Source: Zarea fungicola
Taxonomy: Eukaryota; Ascomycota; Sordariomycetes; Hypocreales; Cordycipitaceae
Length of the DNA: 64,000 bases
Assembly: GCA_900169235.1 (NCBI GenBank)
Contig: FWCC01000008.1
Location: 112,604 to 176,603 of the forward strand
Direction: 5' to 3'
Position numbers and translations under genes: made by a program. The notes beneath the pieces were generated by a model, which searched no databases, was not told the DNA's origin, and was given only the letters and a program-made list of their open reading frames with translations. Below, piece after piece: positions 1 through 10,649 of this stretch (position 1 is its first letter; the number at the start of each line of letters is the position of its first letter).

Positions 1-249
1 AGATACCACTCATATTAACGTTTTATTAACATTGGACCATGGATGAAAATTGATAGACCTCTTGACAAAGAAGCACTTCACAAATTTTTTTCTGCATCTA
101 ACCAGCCCCCCCAGCCCAAAAAGCTTAAAAGTCGTAAACAGTAGGTATTTCGAATGGGCATGGCTTGCCCATTTTTGTTATGATATTACATGATTTGCTG
201 GCTGGCAACGGCTTGCCTATTTTCCCTTTATTCTTTTGTCTCGTTCTGT

Positions 250-1402
250 TTATTCTTCCATCTTATCATCATCCTTATCATCGTCCTTCTTATCGCTCTC
301 CTCCTCTTCATCGTCCGAGTCGTCCTCGGCCTTTGCTAACCTCTCGGCTTCCTCACGCAACTCCTTGGGGACCTCGACGTGACGGCCCTTTGTCGGCCCG
401 TCGACAGTGCTGATCCACGTCATCTCCAGCTCAAAGTCCTTGTCCTTGTTATCCTTTTGCGCCACATAAATGATGCGCGCCGCCTCCTTGACGGCCTGCT
501 GCAGCGTCATCTTTCCGTTCTGCAGGTCCAGCTTCTCGAGCTCCGCCTTGGCCGCCTGGCGGCCCTTGCCCGTCGCGGCACCGTAGTAGCCCCAGTACTG
601 GCCACTCGGCTCGACCATGTAGAGAAATGGACCTCCGTGCTTCTTGCCGGCCACCTTGCCGCCAGCGCCGCAGGCAGGGCCGGCGCCGACCTCGCCGTCG
701 ACGGGGGTATCCTCCGAGCTGTCGACGCCGCCAATGATGCCGGTGATGCCAAAGGGGCGGACGGAGCCGTACATGGTGTACGCCTGCAGGTAGCTGCCCA
801 TGCGCGAGGCGAGGTCGGCTGTGGGGATGGGGGCCTTGAAATTTTGGCGCCAGGATTGCGACTCGTCGCGGGCTCGGTCGACAAAGTGGCGGCCGTCGGG
901 GATCATGCCAGAGTAGACCTGGAACGTACACAGAAAGCGTTAGTAACCTGGGGGGGAATATGGCAAGCCAGACGTTACGGGGTCCTTGTCCTCCGGGGCG
1001 ATGAAAAGAAGAGCAAGACAAGGAAAACATCGTGGACGTAAGGCTCGACAAGAAAGAAGGGGGACTGGGGGATTCGTACAACTCCGATGTGACTATCAAC
1101 TGTACCGATGCGCTTGTTGGCACCGGCCTTGGCTAGCTTCGAGGCAACCACCTTCTCTACGGCCAGAACGACACCCTCGTCGCAGCGGATGCCGATGGAT
1201 GTGCCGCCATTCTCTACTGCCTTGACTGCATATTCGACCTGAAAGTTGCGACCATCTGGCGAGAAGATGGAGTTGAGCAAATCGTAACCCGTTCCTATCG
1301 AAGTCTGTAGATGCGGCGCGTTTCGTGGTTAGCTCGACCTCCGTGACCACTACCGGGGGTGGATAACCCATGTATGCGGAAGATATCGGGGTCGCTCACC
1401 AT
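250..1402 (-). CDS. PRE10: 20S proteasome subunit alpha 7 (PRE10/PSMA3 type)
   Basis: Alpha-ring subunit of the 20S proteasome, structural and non-proteolytic. Exons on the minus strand are 1400-1402, 1080-1304 and 250-918, giving 298 residues. The first exon is only the start codon: ATG is followed directly by GTGAGC, and the next exon opens with [20 protein letters not shown], so the protein begins MTSIGTGYD exactly as yeast Pre10 does. [20 protein letters not shown] is the family's N-terminal gate segment. The C-terminus is an acidic Asp/Glu/Lys tail, usual for this subunit. A Gly/Ala-rich insert of about 25 residues (around [13 protein letters not shown]) before the [15 protein letters not shown] strand is longer than in yeast. 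Intron 1 is 95 nt and intron 2 is 161 nt (GTACGA donor). Identity is secure; exon ends are from motif matching. Confidence 0.94.
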
Positions 1403-2467
1403 TTTCTATATTTGATTGAGGAAGTGTAGGTTTGATATGTGTGTATAGTGTTGATGCACAGCGCTGGGTGGTTGATGAGGTCTTGTTCGGGTGGGTAGCT
1501 TCGCTGGTTGGGTGATGGAAGCTGACGAGGGAGCTTCTGCCTGAGGCGACGTGGGGCGATTTAGGTGCGTTTGGCGGAAAGCTATTGACAGTTGCAGCTA
1601 TAGGGTGGGCAGCTGGATCGTAAATGGTCAATTCCAAGAGCAGCGCGTGTTGGGGAGAGCAGGGAATTTTAAAGCATCAGTTATCAATCAATTTACAAAA
1701 GTAAATACAATCGGCGGGCATCCGTTTATTTCTTAAACGATTCCTTGGTTCGGCTTCAAGATTGGACCGTTGCTGTAGGCAGTGGTGTGTACGCAGCTGT
1801 GTGAGCTGACGAGGACTGTCTACCTAGATTTGAGGGAATGTGGCTGAGGAAGGGGTTCAGCCACACATGAAAATTGCGGTTGAGAACGTGAGACCAATTG
1901 GCCAACAGTCACATTTATTACCTTTTTTTTTTTTTTTTGGTATAACTTCGATTTTGTACGTGGAATAGTTCGAAGTACGGAGTACCGCGAAAGCCTCTAT
2001 AAATGGTTATATTGTCAACAACGAATCATGACTATGAGGTCAGGTGCAACTATGTCTAGCTCAAGCTGTCTAAGGATATTTTCCAGAGGCAACAACGGCA
2101 TCACTGAGAACCTTGATTGACAATTTTTTTTTTAAAAAAAAAAGAAAAAGAAAAACCACAGGGAAAGGAAATCGAATGTAAATTTGGCCCAAAATGAAGA
2201 ATCATCATAAAAATATGTTACTTCTTCTAACCCACAGAGCCTCGCTTAGACACCACAGACAGTAGCTTTGGACATCAGATCAAGTTTGTAGGGAAATCCA
2301 AAACAGGCGACACTTTAATACACAGCTTGCGCTTGGCAACATTAAAACATCCCTGGACACTTCGGACCGCCTCAAAATAATTCGTATTAACAAATGCGGC
2401 CATCCACTCAGACTGATTTGTTTCGTGCCAACATACCCATACCGAGATACAAGGCAGCACTGCGCCA
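1403..2467. other. Intergenic stretch upstream of PRE10 and downstream of the P450
   Basis: I see no convincing gene. It holds the PRE10 promoter side, a T16 tract at 1923-1938, and a T10 run followed at once by an A10 run at 2124-2143, a rigid poly(dT-dA) element of the kind that tends to exclude nucleosomes. Short open frames here lack family features. Confidence 0.6.
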
Positions 2468-4333
2468 TTATACCTTTAAATCCGCATGAACTATCTCAAA
2501 GTTCTTCATTATTAAAGCTGCCCGCTGCTTCGATCTCGGTGTGAAACCCATTGGAAACGGCGTTGGCTCTAATATGACACTCGAGTTGGTCGCCTGGTTG
2601 TCAAAAGACACATTATCAAAAGTCAAAGGACATTTCTTAATCGACAGGTTGAAACCCCAAGCGACAGACGCCCCAGTGAGGAATAGTTCGTAATCAGCAA
2701 TAGACTGCCCTAGACACATGCGGCGACCCCAGCCAAAGGTATGCATAGCCTTGCCCTCGCGTAGGCTGGGATATCGGGACAGAGGCTCCATGTAAGTCGG
2801 CCAGTCAGGCTCGAGCCAGCGCTCAGGGTGAAAGTTTTCAGGGTCAGGATATTGCTCAGGAACTCTATTCAGGGCCCTAGCCGACGTTAATAAAGGAAAA
2901 GGAGGAGGAAATCAAAGATGGCAAGCAGAGTGGAGGGTCTTACCATTCACAGGCTAGCACTACGTCGTCTTTCTTAATAGTGACACCTCGATATTCAACG
3001 TCTTCTTCACATCGATGCGGCACACCTAACCCTGAGTCAGCATGTATAAAATTACCTTATCACGATCACAGATCAAGCTTACCAAGAGGTACAGTTGATC
3101 TCCACCGCAGCGACTCCTTGATACAGGCACGCACTGTAGGCAGCCGCTCATAGTCTCCAATTTCTGGCATGCGGTCACCGCAAACGCGATCCAGCTCGTC
3201 TTGCATCTCCCTCTGCCAATCGGGATGTAAACCCATCGCCATGAGAAAATACTGAAGTGGCCCAGCGACAGTAACCACGCCCACCATGGTCTGAAATCCC
3301 AGCATGCAAGCGGCGAAGTCTTCCTCCTCGGCATTCTGCGCTAGGCTTGGATTCTCAAGGCCCTTGCCACCCTCACCTCCTGCTGCGACCTGCGCCAGAT
3401 AGCGATACATCCACGTCTCCTTGGGCAGCGAGCCTGCCCTGAATCTCGCCTTGGCAACCTGTAGATTCTCCCGCCACCAGCTGCGCATCTCGCCCTCGCG
3501 CTTTTCCTCAAATTTGCGCCAGGGGTTGTAGCCCAGCATGTCGGCGACGTCCCAGAGCGGCGTCAGGGCGTTGATGATGGGGCCTGAAATGGACATTTGG
3601 CGCAACGTCTCGGTGGCCGTAGTTCCAAAACGGGTGCCCTGCGTGGCATCGTCCAAGGAGAGGGTCGTCATAATGCGACCTGTTAGCTCGCGCGCGTTGG
3701 CGTGAAAACGCGCCGGGTCGACGAGCAGCGTCATGAGGTAACGCCTCACTTCGCGATCAACGTGGCCGTAGAAATGGGCCTGGCTGGCGGATGCCATGGC
3801 GGCATGAACCCATTTTCTCTGACGTTTCCAAGTTTCTATATATAAAGATATCAATAAAAAAACTTTATAAAAGAGAAACTTGGCCCACTTGATAAATTGG
3901 ACTGGTGGCGCGTGGGTTTGTGGAAAGTCAAGTTGAATTGTTTCTTACCATTACGATCTTGAAGAGCGACGTAGACGGGTCCGGCTCTATGGTTAAGGAG
4001 CGCACGAATCTGCGTGCGTCCGGCAAAGTTATTGCCCTTTTTGATGAGCAGCTCCTGCGCAATGCCCTCATCGGCAATGACGATGAAGCGCTGTCCCATC
4101 ATGGACGTCTCGTAGATAGGCCCGTACTTGTCCGCCCACTCTTTAAACTTAAGCCACATAGAGAACCTAGGCAGGTCGTGGACGCGGCCCACAATGGGGA
4201 ACTGTCTCGGCCCCGGAAATCTGGGGTTGTTTCCTTTAGTTGAGGTCCATTTGTGCAGAATGGTTGAGATGGAAAGAATTAAACCGGGAACTGCAACGGC
4301 ATAAAAGTACCAGTTAAGCAGCAAGAGGGCCAT
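2468..4333 (-). CDS. Cytochrome P450 monooxygenase (microsomal, fungal class II)
   Basis: Haem-thiolate monooxygenase, probably anchored in the ER. Exons are 3949-4333, 3083-3835, 2944-3025 and 2468-2876 (542 residues; total divisible by three). The start at MALLLLNWYFY precedes a hydrophobic anchor and a proline-rich hinge (RFPGPRQFPIVG); a longer in-frame ATG-free extension upstream was not used. The K-helix ExxR is ESLR, the PERF-region is HPERW, and the haem loop is FGWGRRMCLGQ with Cys in place. The I-helix is odd: the usual (A/G)Gx(D/E)T(T/S) aligns with VGVVTV, so the acidic residue is Val. Introns are 113, 57 and 67 nt. I cannot name the CYP family or substrate. Upstream on the same strand is a small cysteine-rich secreted protein; no other biosynthetic gene adjoins it. 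Confidence 0.9.
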
Positions 4334-5065
4334 GGCCGAAACACCGACGTCGCGTGTTCCTTTCCTTGTTCGCCAGGTGAACCTTATAGGAGGAAACCAG
4401 AACACAGAGAGAGCAGAGAAAACCAAGAAATTTGTTACCGAAGTCTTGATTGCTGGAATGTTGCCGGGATTGTGATGAAGCGAGCGCGTGGATTGGCAGG
4501 TAAAGCAGGCTTCTGTTGCAGATTGGTTATTTACTCAGACCTGCTCGGCTACACCCCTCTTTCAAGCATTGGCCACCAAACCAGGCTCTAGCCAAGTCTG
4601 GAAATTATGCTTCCGATACCCATGTCTAACGTGAGACCTAATAGTGTAACAGGGAACTGGCTGGAACCCTTTGCTAACTAACTGTATGGGCCGAACATTA
4701 TTTATAGCGAGCAAACACAGTATAAAAAGCAAGTACACTGTACGTTTTCTGTATTGGCCAGATAAAAATCGACAGCGACGTTGGATACTGCAGTAATTTA
4801 GAATTAATTTAGTTAATTTCTTTGGCTTGACGGAAACAATCCCCCCCCCCCCCCCCCTCTGTTTTCAATAACCTCATTTAATTCATGAGCTACCTTTGTT
4901 TTTGGAGGTCCTGTCCTCTCATGTTTCTCTTCCCTCCAACGTATATCGACTAACAGGGTAAATCAAGGGCTATCTCTACTTGCAGGATAGGTAATTAATG
5001 CAACTATTATAGGAATTTCCAGATTGCGCAGTAAACAGCGAAAGTTGCACTACCACTTGTCAAGT
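4334..5065. other. Intergenic, P450 promoter side
   Basis: No gene recognised. It contains a C17 homopolymer at 4841-4857 flanked by AT-rich sequence. The P450 core promoter should lie in its left part; no clear TATA box was picked out. Confidence 0.5.
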
Positions 5066-5524
5066 TTATGAAAGCCCAGAGTCGTCAGAGCTAGCTTCCC
5101 CAGTCAAATTGCAATTCTGACTTGTCCATGGGACACAATCCGATGCTTTGAGATCATTGTATGGCGTTTCATGAACAATAACGTTGCATTTTTGAGCCTC
5201 GAACTCGGTTTGAAACTTGCGGATAATCTATATATTGTCAGTAGAACATGACAGCCCGAGTACACAGAACAGCTACTTTACTATGGCTACCCTAAATACT
5301 CTCAGGCCAGTTGGATGTGTCTCAATACATGCGTCGCAGATTTTGTGCAACGTGTATGGCACATTGCTATTTGTGGATATCTTGCATTGAGCAAATGACG
5401 CTGCCATTTCGACCTCTCGTTTGGTACAGCTCTGCGCGACACAAGAAGTATCCGTGGGACTTGAAGGTGTCTGCAACGATGGAGTAGCAAGGGAAAGTAT
5501 GTAAAAAAATATCGAAAGACGCAT
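5066..5524 (-). CDS. Small secreted protein with eight cysteines (effector-like)
   Basis: Two-exon reconstruction: exon 1 is 5300-5524 (or 5291-5524) and exon 2 is 5066-5227, giving 128 or 131 residues. The intron ends in ATATAG and carries a perfect TACTGAC branch point 10-15 nt before it. Both donors (GTATTT at 5299, GTAGCC at 5290) keep frame, so the exact junction is open. The N-terminus MRLSIFFYILSLATPSLQ reads as a secretion signal. The mature part has eight Cys: SCVAQSC, AQC, ICDAC, QKC, SDC and QNC. Exon 2 continues the same cysteine-rich pattern to a clean stop, which argues it is real coding sequence. I do not recognise the family. Size, signal and even Cys count fit disulfide-bonded small secreted proteins of fungi; a role in host or microbe interaction is only inference. 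Confidence 0.68.
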
Positions 5525-6109
5525 TTTCGGCGTTGATAGATGCGAAGTGTAGGAGAAAGTCTGGACGATTAAAGGGCTTCAACAAGGAAAGTGGTGTCGT
5601 CTATATAAATTATTTCACCGCTCTTTTAACTGGCGAGAAAGGTATTCAGATGCTTAAGACAAGTGCGTCATTGTGGTTATGCTCTCATGACCAATGAATG
5701 TCTTAATACTGTTTCCTCGGACTTTGGTGCTGGCGACAAAGGTACTTGCTCTTCACGGACAGACTGCAGCTAACTTGGTGGGTGCCCGAGACCATGGTAA
5801 CTACAGTGGTGGCCCCTAAATTTTGATTCTTCTTCTTTTGTTGACTCGTGCCCTTGAGCCGGGTTTCAGTTAGTCTACATGGACTGCATACCATAACAAG
5901 TTGGTGATGCGTGGTATTGCCCGACTGTCCTACTTTAGCCTTCTGCCTCGGCTTGGCTGCGCCACGTTGGGCGTCCTCCCAGGCATTCTCAACAAGTGCC
6001 AAAATTGTATTATTAGACCATTGAAAACGTGAAGTGTAAGAAATATATAGAAAAGATTAGCCTTTTGTTTACACTTTTTTCAGTATCAAACATTCAAAAT
6101 CACAGAAAC
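5525..6109. other. Divergent promoter between the secreted protein and the ADP-ribosylglycohydrolase
   Basis: 585 nt between two divergent starts. A 99-codon minus-strand frame at 5703-6002 has low-complexity Lys/Gln-rich content and no recognisable domain, so I do not call it a gene. Confidence 0.5.
5603..5608 (-). promoter_or_regulatory. Probable TATA box of the eight-cysteine protein gene
   Basis: TATATA on the minus strand, 79 nt upstream of the ATG at 5524. Position and sequence fit a fungal core promoter. Confidence 0.4.
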
Positions 6110-7156
6110 ATGCCAACCGTCACTCGGAAGTCTCGCGTCATCGGCGCACTCCTCGGCCTCCATGCCGGCGACTCCCTCGGTGCGAGTGTCGAGTTCAAAT
6201 CCCACGCCGATATTGAGGCCGCCTATCCCCATGGCCGCGGCTCCATTCGTGACATTACCGGCGGTGGCCCCTTTCGATGGTCCGCCGGCCACGCCACCGA
6301 CGACACGGACATGACGCGCGCCATCCTCCTCGCCTACCGGGACTGTCTCGGTCCAAGCACGAGCAGCAGTAGCAAGGACGACGTTTCGCTGCGTGCGGGC
6401 AAGTACTTTCTCAAGTGGTGGCGCGGCGACTGGCCCGGCCGCAAGACGGGCAGCCGGCCCGCCGACATGGGCAACGCCACGCGGACCGGCCTCGAGCGCT
6501 TCGCCAAGTCGCTGGACCCCGACAAGGCCGGCGCGGGCCGGGGCTCCGCCGGCAACGGCAGCCTCATGCGCTGCCTGCCCACGGCGCTCTTCCGTGCCGA
6601 CGACCTCGACCGGCTCACCGCCGAGAGCGTGCGCATCAGCAAAATCACCCACGACGACCCGCTGTGCACCGTCGCCTGCGCCGTGTACAACGCCATCGCC
6701 GCGCAGCTCGTCCTCGGCGAGAGCCCCGCGGCCGCGGTTCGCGCGGGCATGCGGCTGTGTAAAAAGCTTGAGCAACCGCAGCACGACACGCACGACACGC
6801 ACGAGAGGCGCGTCCTGAATGCGCTCAAGCTCGGCACGCAGCTGCGCATCCAGGGGCTCGCGGAGCATGGCCCGCCGCCATCGGCGCTGCCCGGCTTGTG
6901 CAGCGGTTACGTGCTCGAGTCGCTGTCACTGGCTGTGGCGGCGGTGCTGGACCCACGGTGCCTGGAGGATGTGCTTGTGGATGTGGTGCGCATCGGCAAG
7001 GACACGGATACAAATGCTGCGATTGCCGGCGGTCTCTTAGGCGCAAGAGATGGTGAAGATGCGATCCCACGGCGGTGGGAAGAGAAGTTGCAGTTTGGAG
7101 AGGAATTTCGCACAATTGCTTCCAGTTTACTTCGACATCAGAATGGTGGTAAATAA
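6110..7156 (+). CDS. ADP-ribosylglycohydrolase (DraG/ARH family)
   Basis: Single-exon gene of 348 residues; 6110 is the first ATG in frame. The family removes ADP-ribose from modified proteins or small molecules using two Mg ions. Metal-site residues are visible: the N-terminal GALLGLHAGDSLGASVEF block, then ATDDTDMT, then the C-terminal second Asp cluster GKDTDTNAAIAGGLLGARDG. GSAGNGSLMRCLP is the conserved middle motif. The protein is full length for the family, has no signal peptide and should be cytosolic or nuclear. GC content is markedly higher than in the flanks. It lies tail to tail with the cysteinyl-tRNA synthetase gene, 248 nt apart. Confidence 0.93.
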   Translation: MPTVTRKSRVIGALLGLHAGDSLGASVEFKSHADIEAAYPHGRGSIRDITGGGPFRWSAGHATDDTDMTRAILLAYRDCLGPSTSSSSKDDVSLRAGKYFLKWWRGDWPGRKTGSRPADMGNATRTGLERFAKSLDPDKAGAGRGSAGNGSLMRCLPTALFRADDLDRLTAESVRISKITHDDPLCTVACAVYNAIAAQLVLGESPAAAVRAGMRLCKKLEQPQHDTHDTHERRVLNALKLGTQLRIQGLAEHGPPPSALPGLCSGYVLESLSLAVAAVLDPRCLEDVLVDVVRIGKDTDTNAAIAGGLLGARDGEDAIPRRWEEKLQFGEEFRTIASSLLRHQNGGK

Positions 7157-7404
7157 AGAAACAACAGAGAGAAAAAGCAAAAAAGACCGTCTCATATTGC
7201 ATCTCGCTATACAGCAAAAAACATGCCCAGTGCTCAGGCAGTAAAGCTCTATGAAGACGGAGAAATTGCAAAAAATAAATAAAAAAATAAATTGACAGCA
7301 GAAAAATGTATAAATAAACAAACCCATGAGAACCATGATCAGAATGCCACTTTTTTACGCTACCAGTCCAACTCCTCTATCCCATGTAACTCTTAGTCTG
7401 CCAT

Positions 7405-10000
7405 TTATAGACCACCCTTGGCCTTCAAGTCGTCATGCGCCTTCTTCTGCTTGTCCCAGCTCTTCTTGTTCTGTTTTTGCTGGCTCTTGGGCACGTCGCT
7501 GCCGTCCTTCATCTTGGTCGGCAGGCCCTGCTCGTCCCACGCACTATAACGCTCATCCGTTTTGAACATCTCCTCGGGAGGCGTCTTGGCCTTTTCGCGG
7601 GCCTCTTGCTCAACCTTTTCGCGGGCCAGACGGGCCTCCTCCTTCTTCTTGGCCTTATCTGCAGCGGCGGCAGCCTTTTCCTCGCGCGCCGCGATGAGTT
7701 CAGCGGCGGCGATGAACTTGATGAGTGATGGCTGGTTGTCTGGGCGATCGTCGAGGTAGACACCCAGGTTAGTAAAATCGTGGTCGCGGATGCGGTCGGT
7801 CAGGCTGAGAATGGCCTTCTTCACATCGGGGTTCTGCGCGCCAACAACACGACGGAGCTCGTCACGGAGCTGTGCAGCCACGCGGAGGAACGGCAGAGAA
7901 AGCTGCTCAATGTCCTTGGAGCCGCCCTGAGCAATGCCCTCAAAGTCACTGGTAGGATCCCTTGCGACCAGGTCCCTAATAACATCGCTGTCCAGTGACA
8001 GAGCCTTGACATCGGCTTTGACCGTGTTCATCATGGACTTGTAGGGCTCAACAGCAGTCTCAGGATTGACGTTGTCAGCAATCGTAGACACCCATCCAAT
8101 ACCGTTGTATGGGGCCTTGGCATTGGCATCAAGACCAAAGATACCAACAATGGTAGTGAGCCATTGAGAAATAGCCTCAACATCGGCCAGATTTGTGTCC
8201 TTGTTATCCTTCAGGTAGGCGTTGGTGGTATTGACAAGCTTCAACATAACAAGCATTGCGCGTGGAGTATCAAAAGAGTTTGAAAGAGCCGCGTCAACCT
8301 CAGTCTTTGCCTGTTCTAGTTCTGTGCCGAGACGGGTGCCAGGCTGAACGGACAGCGAGAGCTTTTGTAGTCCGGCGCTGTCAGCAGCCTCTGCAAGCCA
8401 CGACTTTGTGTTGGTAAAGAAGTTCTATAAAAATATCAGACATGCTGTTTACTGGAAAACGATAGTGAGTTCCACTTACACTGATAGTTGACTCCCAGCT
8501 ATCGGCCTGGGTAATCATGTCTGCCGAGATTTCAACGCCGTCAAACCACTTGCCCATCAAAAAGACGATGCGCATGCGTCGCGCGTTAAAGGTTGTTGCA
8601 AGTGCGTCTTGGATGGTCTGAAAGTTCTTTAGAGACTTGGACATCTTGGAACCAGAAATGTGCAAGTGACCGGTGTGAAGGAAGTATCGGACCCATGTGT
8701 GCTCCCCCTTGCCAGCCTCGCAAAAGTAGGCCTCACTCTGCGCCAGCTCATTATCGTGATGAGGGAATGCGAGATCAATACCGCCCGAGTGAATGTCCAT
8801 CTGCGAGCCAAGGATATCAGAGGCCATGACGGAGCACTCAATGTGCCAGCCAGGGCGGCCATCACCCCAGGGGCTAGGCCAGAACGGCTCACCAGGCTTA
8901 GACTTCTTCCAGAGGGCAAAGTCGCCTGGTGAGCGCTTGCCGCCGAGGTTGGTGGAAAGGGCACCCTCGCCTTCCTCCTGGAGAGCTTTGTCGTTTTTGC
9001 TGTCGGGCCGAAGTCTGGCATAAGTATTGCCAGCCTTTTCAAAGGCAGCAATATCAAAGTAAACAGAGCCGTCAGCTTCGTACGCAAAGCCTTTTTGAAC
9101 AATGCGCTCGACAAAGGTGGCAATCTGAGGAACATATTCGGTGACGCGGGTAACGACATCGGGGGGCAGAACGTTGAGTGACTCCAAGTCTTGCATAAAA
9201 AGCTCTTCCATAGCCTTGGTGAGATCAGTGAACATGGTCTGGTCGCTGGTATCTACAGTCTCCTTGTAGAGAGAGTCAAGATAGGGCAGTAGGATCTCGT
9301 CGCAGCCGGGGTGGATTTGACCAGACTTGATGGATTCGGCGGCAGCATCCATGTTGCCAATATGCATCTTGACTTTGGCCTCGGCATCACTTGGTTTGCC
9401 CTCGCCAGTCAAGGTCCCTCCAGCCAGAATCTTGCCGTAAGCGTTGTCCCTGGCCGCATGGTAGTTGGACTCGTTGAGGTTCTTTTCATGCTCACGCAAA
9501 AGAGGTAGGCTCTTGTCTGCGTAGGCGAGGAACGCACTCAGACCCAGTTGTTTTAATTCGTCGGGGGTGTATCGCTTCTTCTTTTCGACCTCCAAGAGAC
9601 GCTGTCGTCTGGCTTTGATGATGATCTAAGTCCTGTAAGCAAGATGCGCCGACAAGCCACAGTTTAGCATAAGCCCTACCTTGTCATCAATATCGGTAAT
9701 GTTCATGACATATTTCACGTCGAATTTGAAATAATGCATCAGGATGCGACGAATGACGTCCGAGGTGACATAGTTACGGGCGTGGCCCAGGTGACTCTTG
9801 TCGTAGACAGTCGGGCCGCAGACGTACCAGCTAACCTTGCCAGCTTCCCTGGGAACAAAAGGCACTGGCCCGCCAGGCTGCAAGGAGTTGTGAAGCTTGA
9901 GTGATGCCATGGTGCCGGCTGAGCAGAGTCTAGTAAATTGGACGAAGGTTGGACGAGGGGAGATTCTTGAGGATCGTGATAGGACGCGAAGCAGATTCAT
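7405..10000 (-). CDS. Cysteinyl-tRNA synthetase, probably cytosolic and mitochondrial
   Basis: Charges tRNA-Cys. Exons are 9680-10000, 8480-9625 and 7405-8424 (828 residues); introns are 54 and 55 nt. The HIGH signature is SHLGHARNY after CGPTVYD, and the KMSKS loop is KMSKSLKNF. Zinc-site context is also present ([21 protein letters not shown]). The C-terminal third is Lys/Glu/Ala-rich and ends in a charged helical extension typical of fungal forms. Two starts are in frame. The first ATG (10000) adds 30 residues rich in Arg and Ser without acidic residues ([16 protein letters not shown]), like a mitochondrial presequence. The second (9910) gives [14 protein letters not shown], the natural cytosolic start. 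One gene may thus serve both compartments, which is inference. Confidence 0.95.
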
Positions 10001-10649
10001 ACAGGCAAGGTCTCGTCGAAAGTTGGGGGCGCGGTAGAAACTTTTATACCTGCTATGGACAGTCGACTCGAGATGCAATTGTCTTGTATTCGAGTCGTGA
10101 GTCACCGGCGAAAGCCCGAGGCGAGAGGTGTAATGGTTGCAACGGAAGGGTTGAAATGACAAGATGCTGCTCGGGGAGATGAGCCACCAAGACAGCTGTC
10201 ACGAACCCGATCGGAGGGCTGCCCTGTGAAGGGGAATTTTCTAGCACCCCGCTTTGCGTGCCCAGCGTTGGCCGTAGTGCGTCGTTGCCCCTCGCCAGTT
10301 TCAGTTTCCTTTTAGCGGTTGCAGTAAGCTGGAGGCGGCCAGTTAGTACCTACAGGTACCTTGGTACTAGGACGACACAGCGGGGCCCCTTTGCAGCGGC
10401 TACAGGGGCCCCCAGCGCCGATATGGCAGGCGGTCGCAGCCCTCAAGCCCCATGTGGCGCTCCAACGTCGGTTGCCAGTGGAGGCTTTCAGTGGGTGGAG
10501 CCACTGGAGTCAATCGAGCTTCAGGCAATTTTTTTTTTCCCTTTGAAGTGGCAGAATTCTTCATAGTCTTCAAGAGAACCGAACCGACAGCGACGCATTT
10601 GTACGCAATTGGCATCAGAAACACGCCCCGTCCTGCCAAGTGTGCAGCC
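10001..10649. promoter_or_regulatory. Bidirectional promoter between CysRS and TRM61
   Basis: About 650 nt between divergent starts of two tRNA-metabolism genes. It includes a CT-rich patch and a GGTACC-containing stretch near 10345-10370. No TATA box stands out. A longer in-frame Trm61 start (10452) would place 66 extra, non-family residues in front of the enzyme, so this region is read as leader and promoter. Confidence 0.5.

Noticed and set aside
5703..6002. 99-codon minus-strand ORF between two divergent genes
   Set aside because: Low-complexity, no signal, domain or splice support; lies in a promoter.
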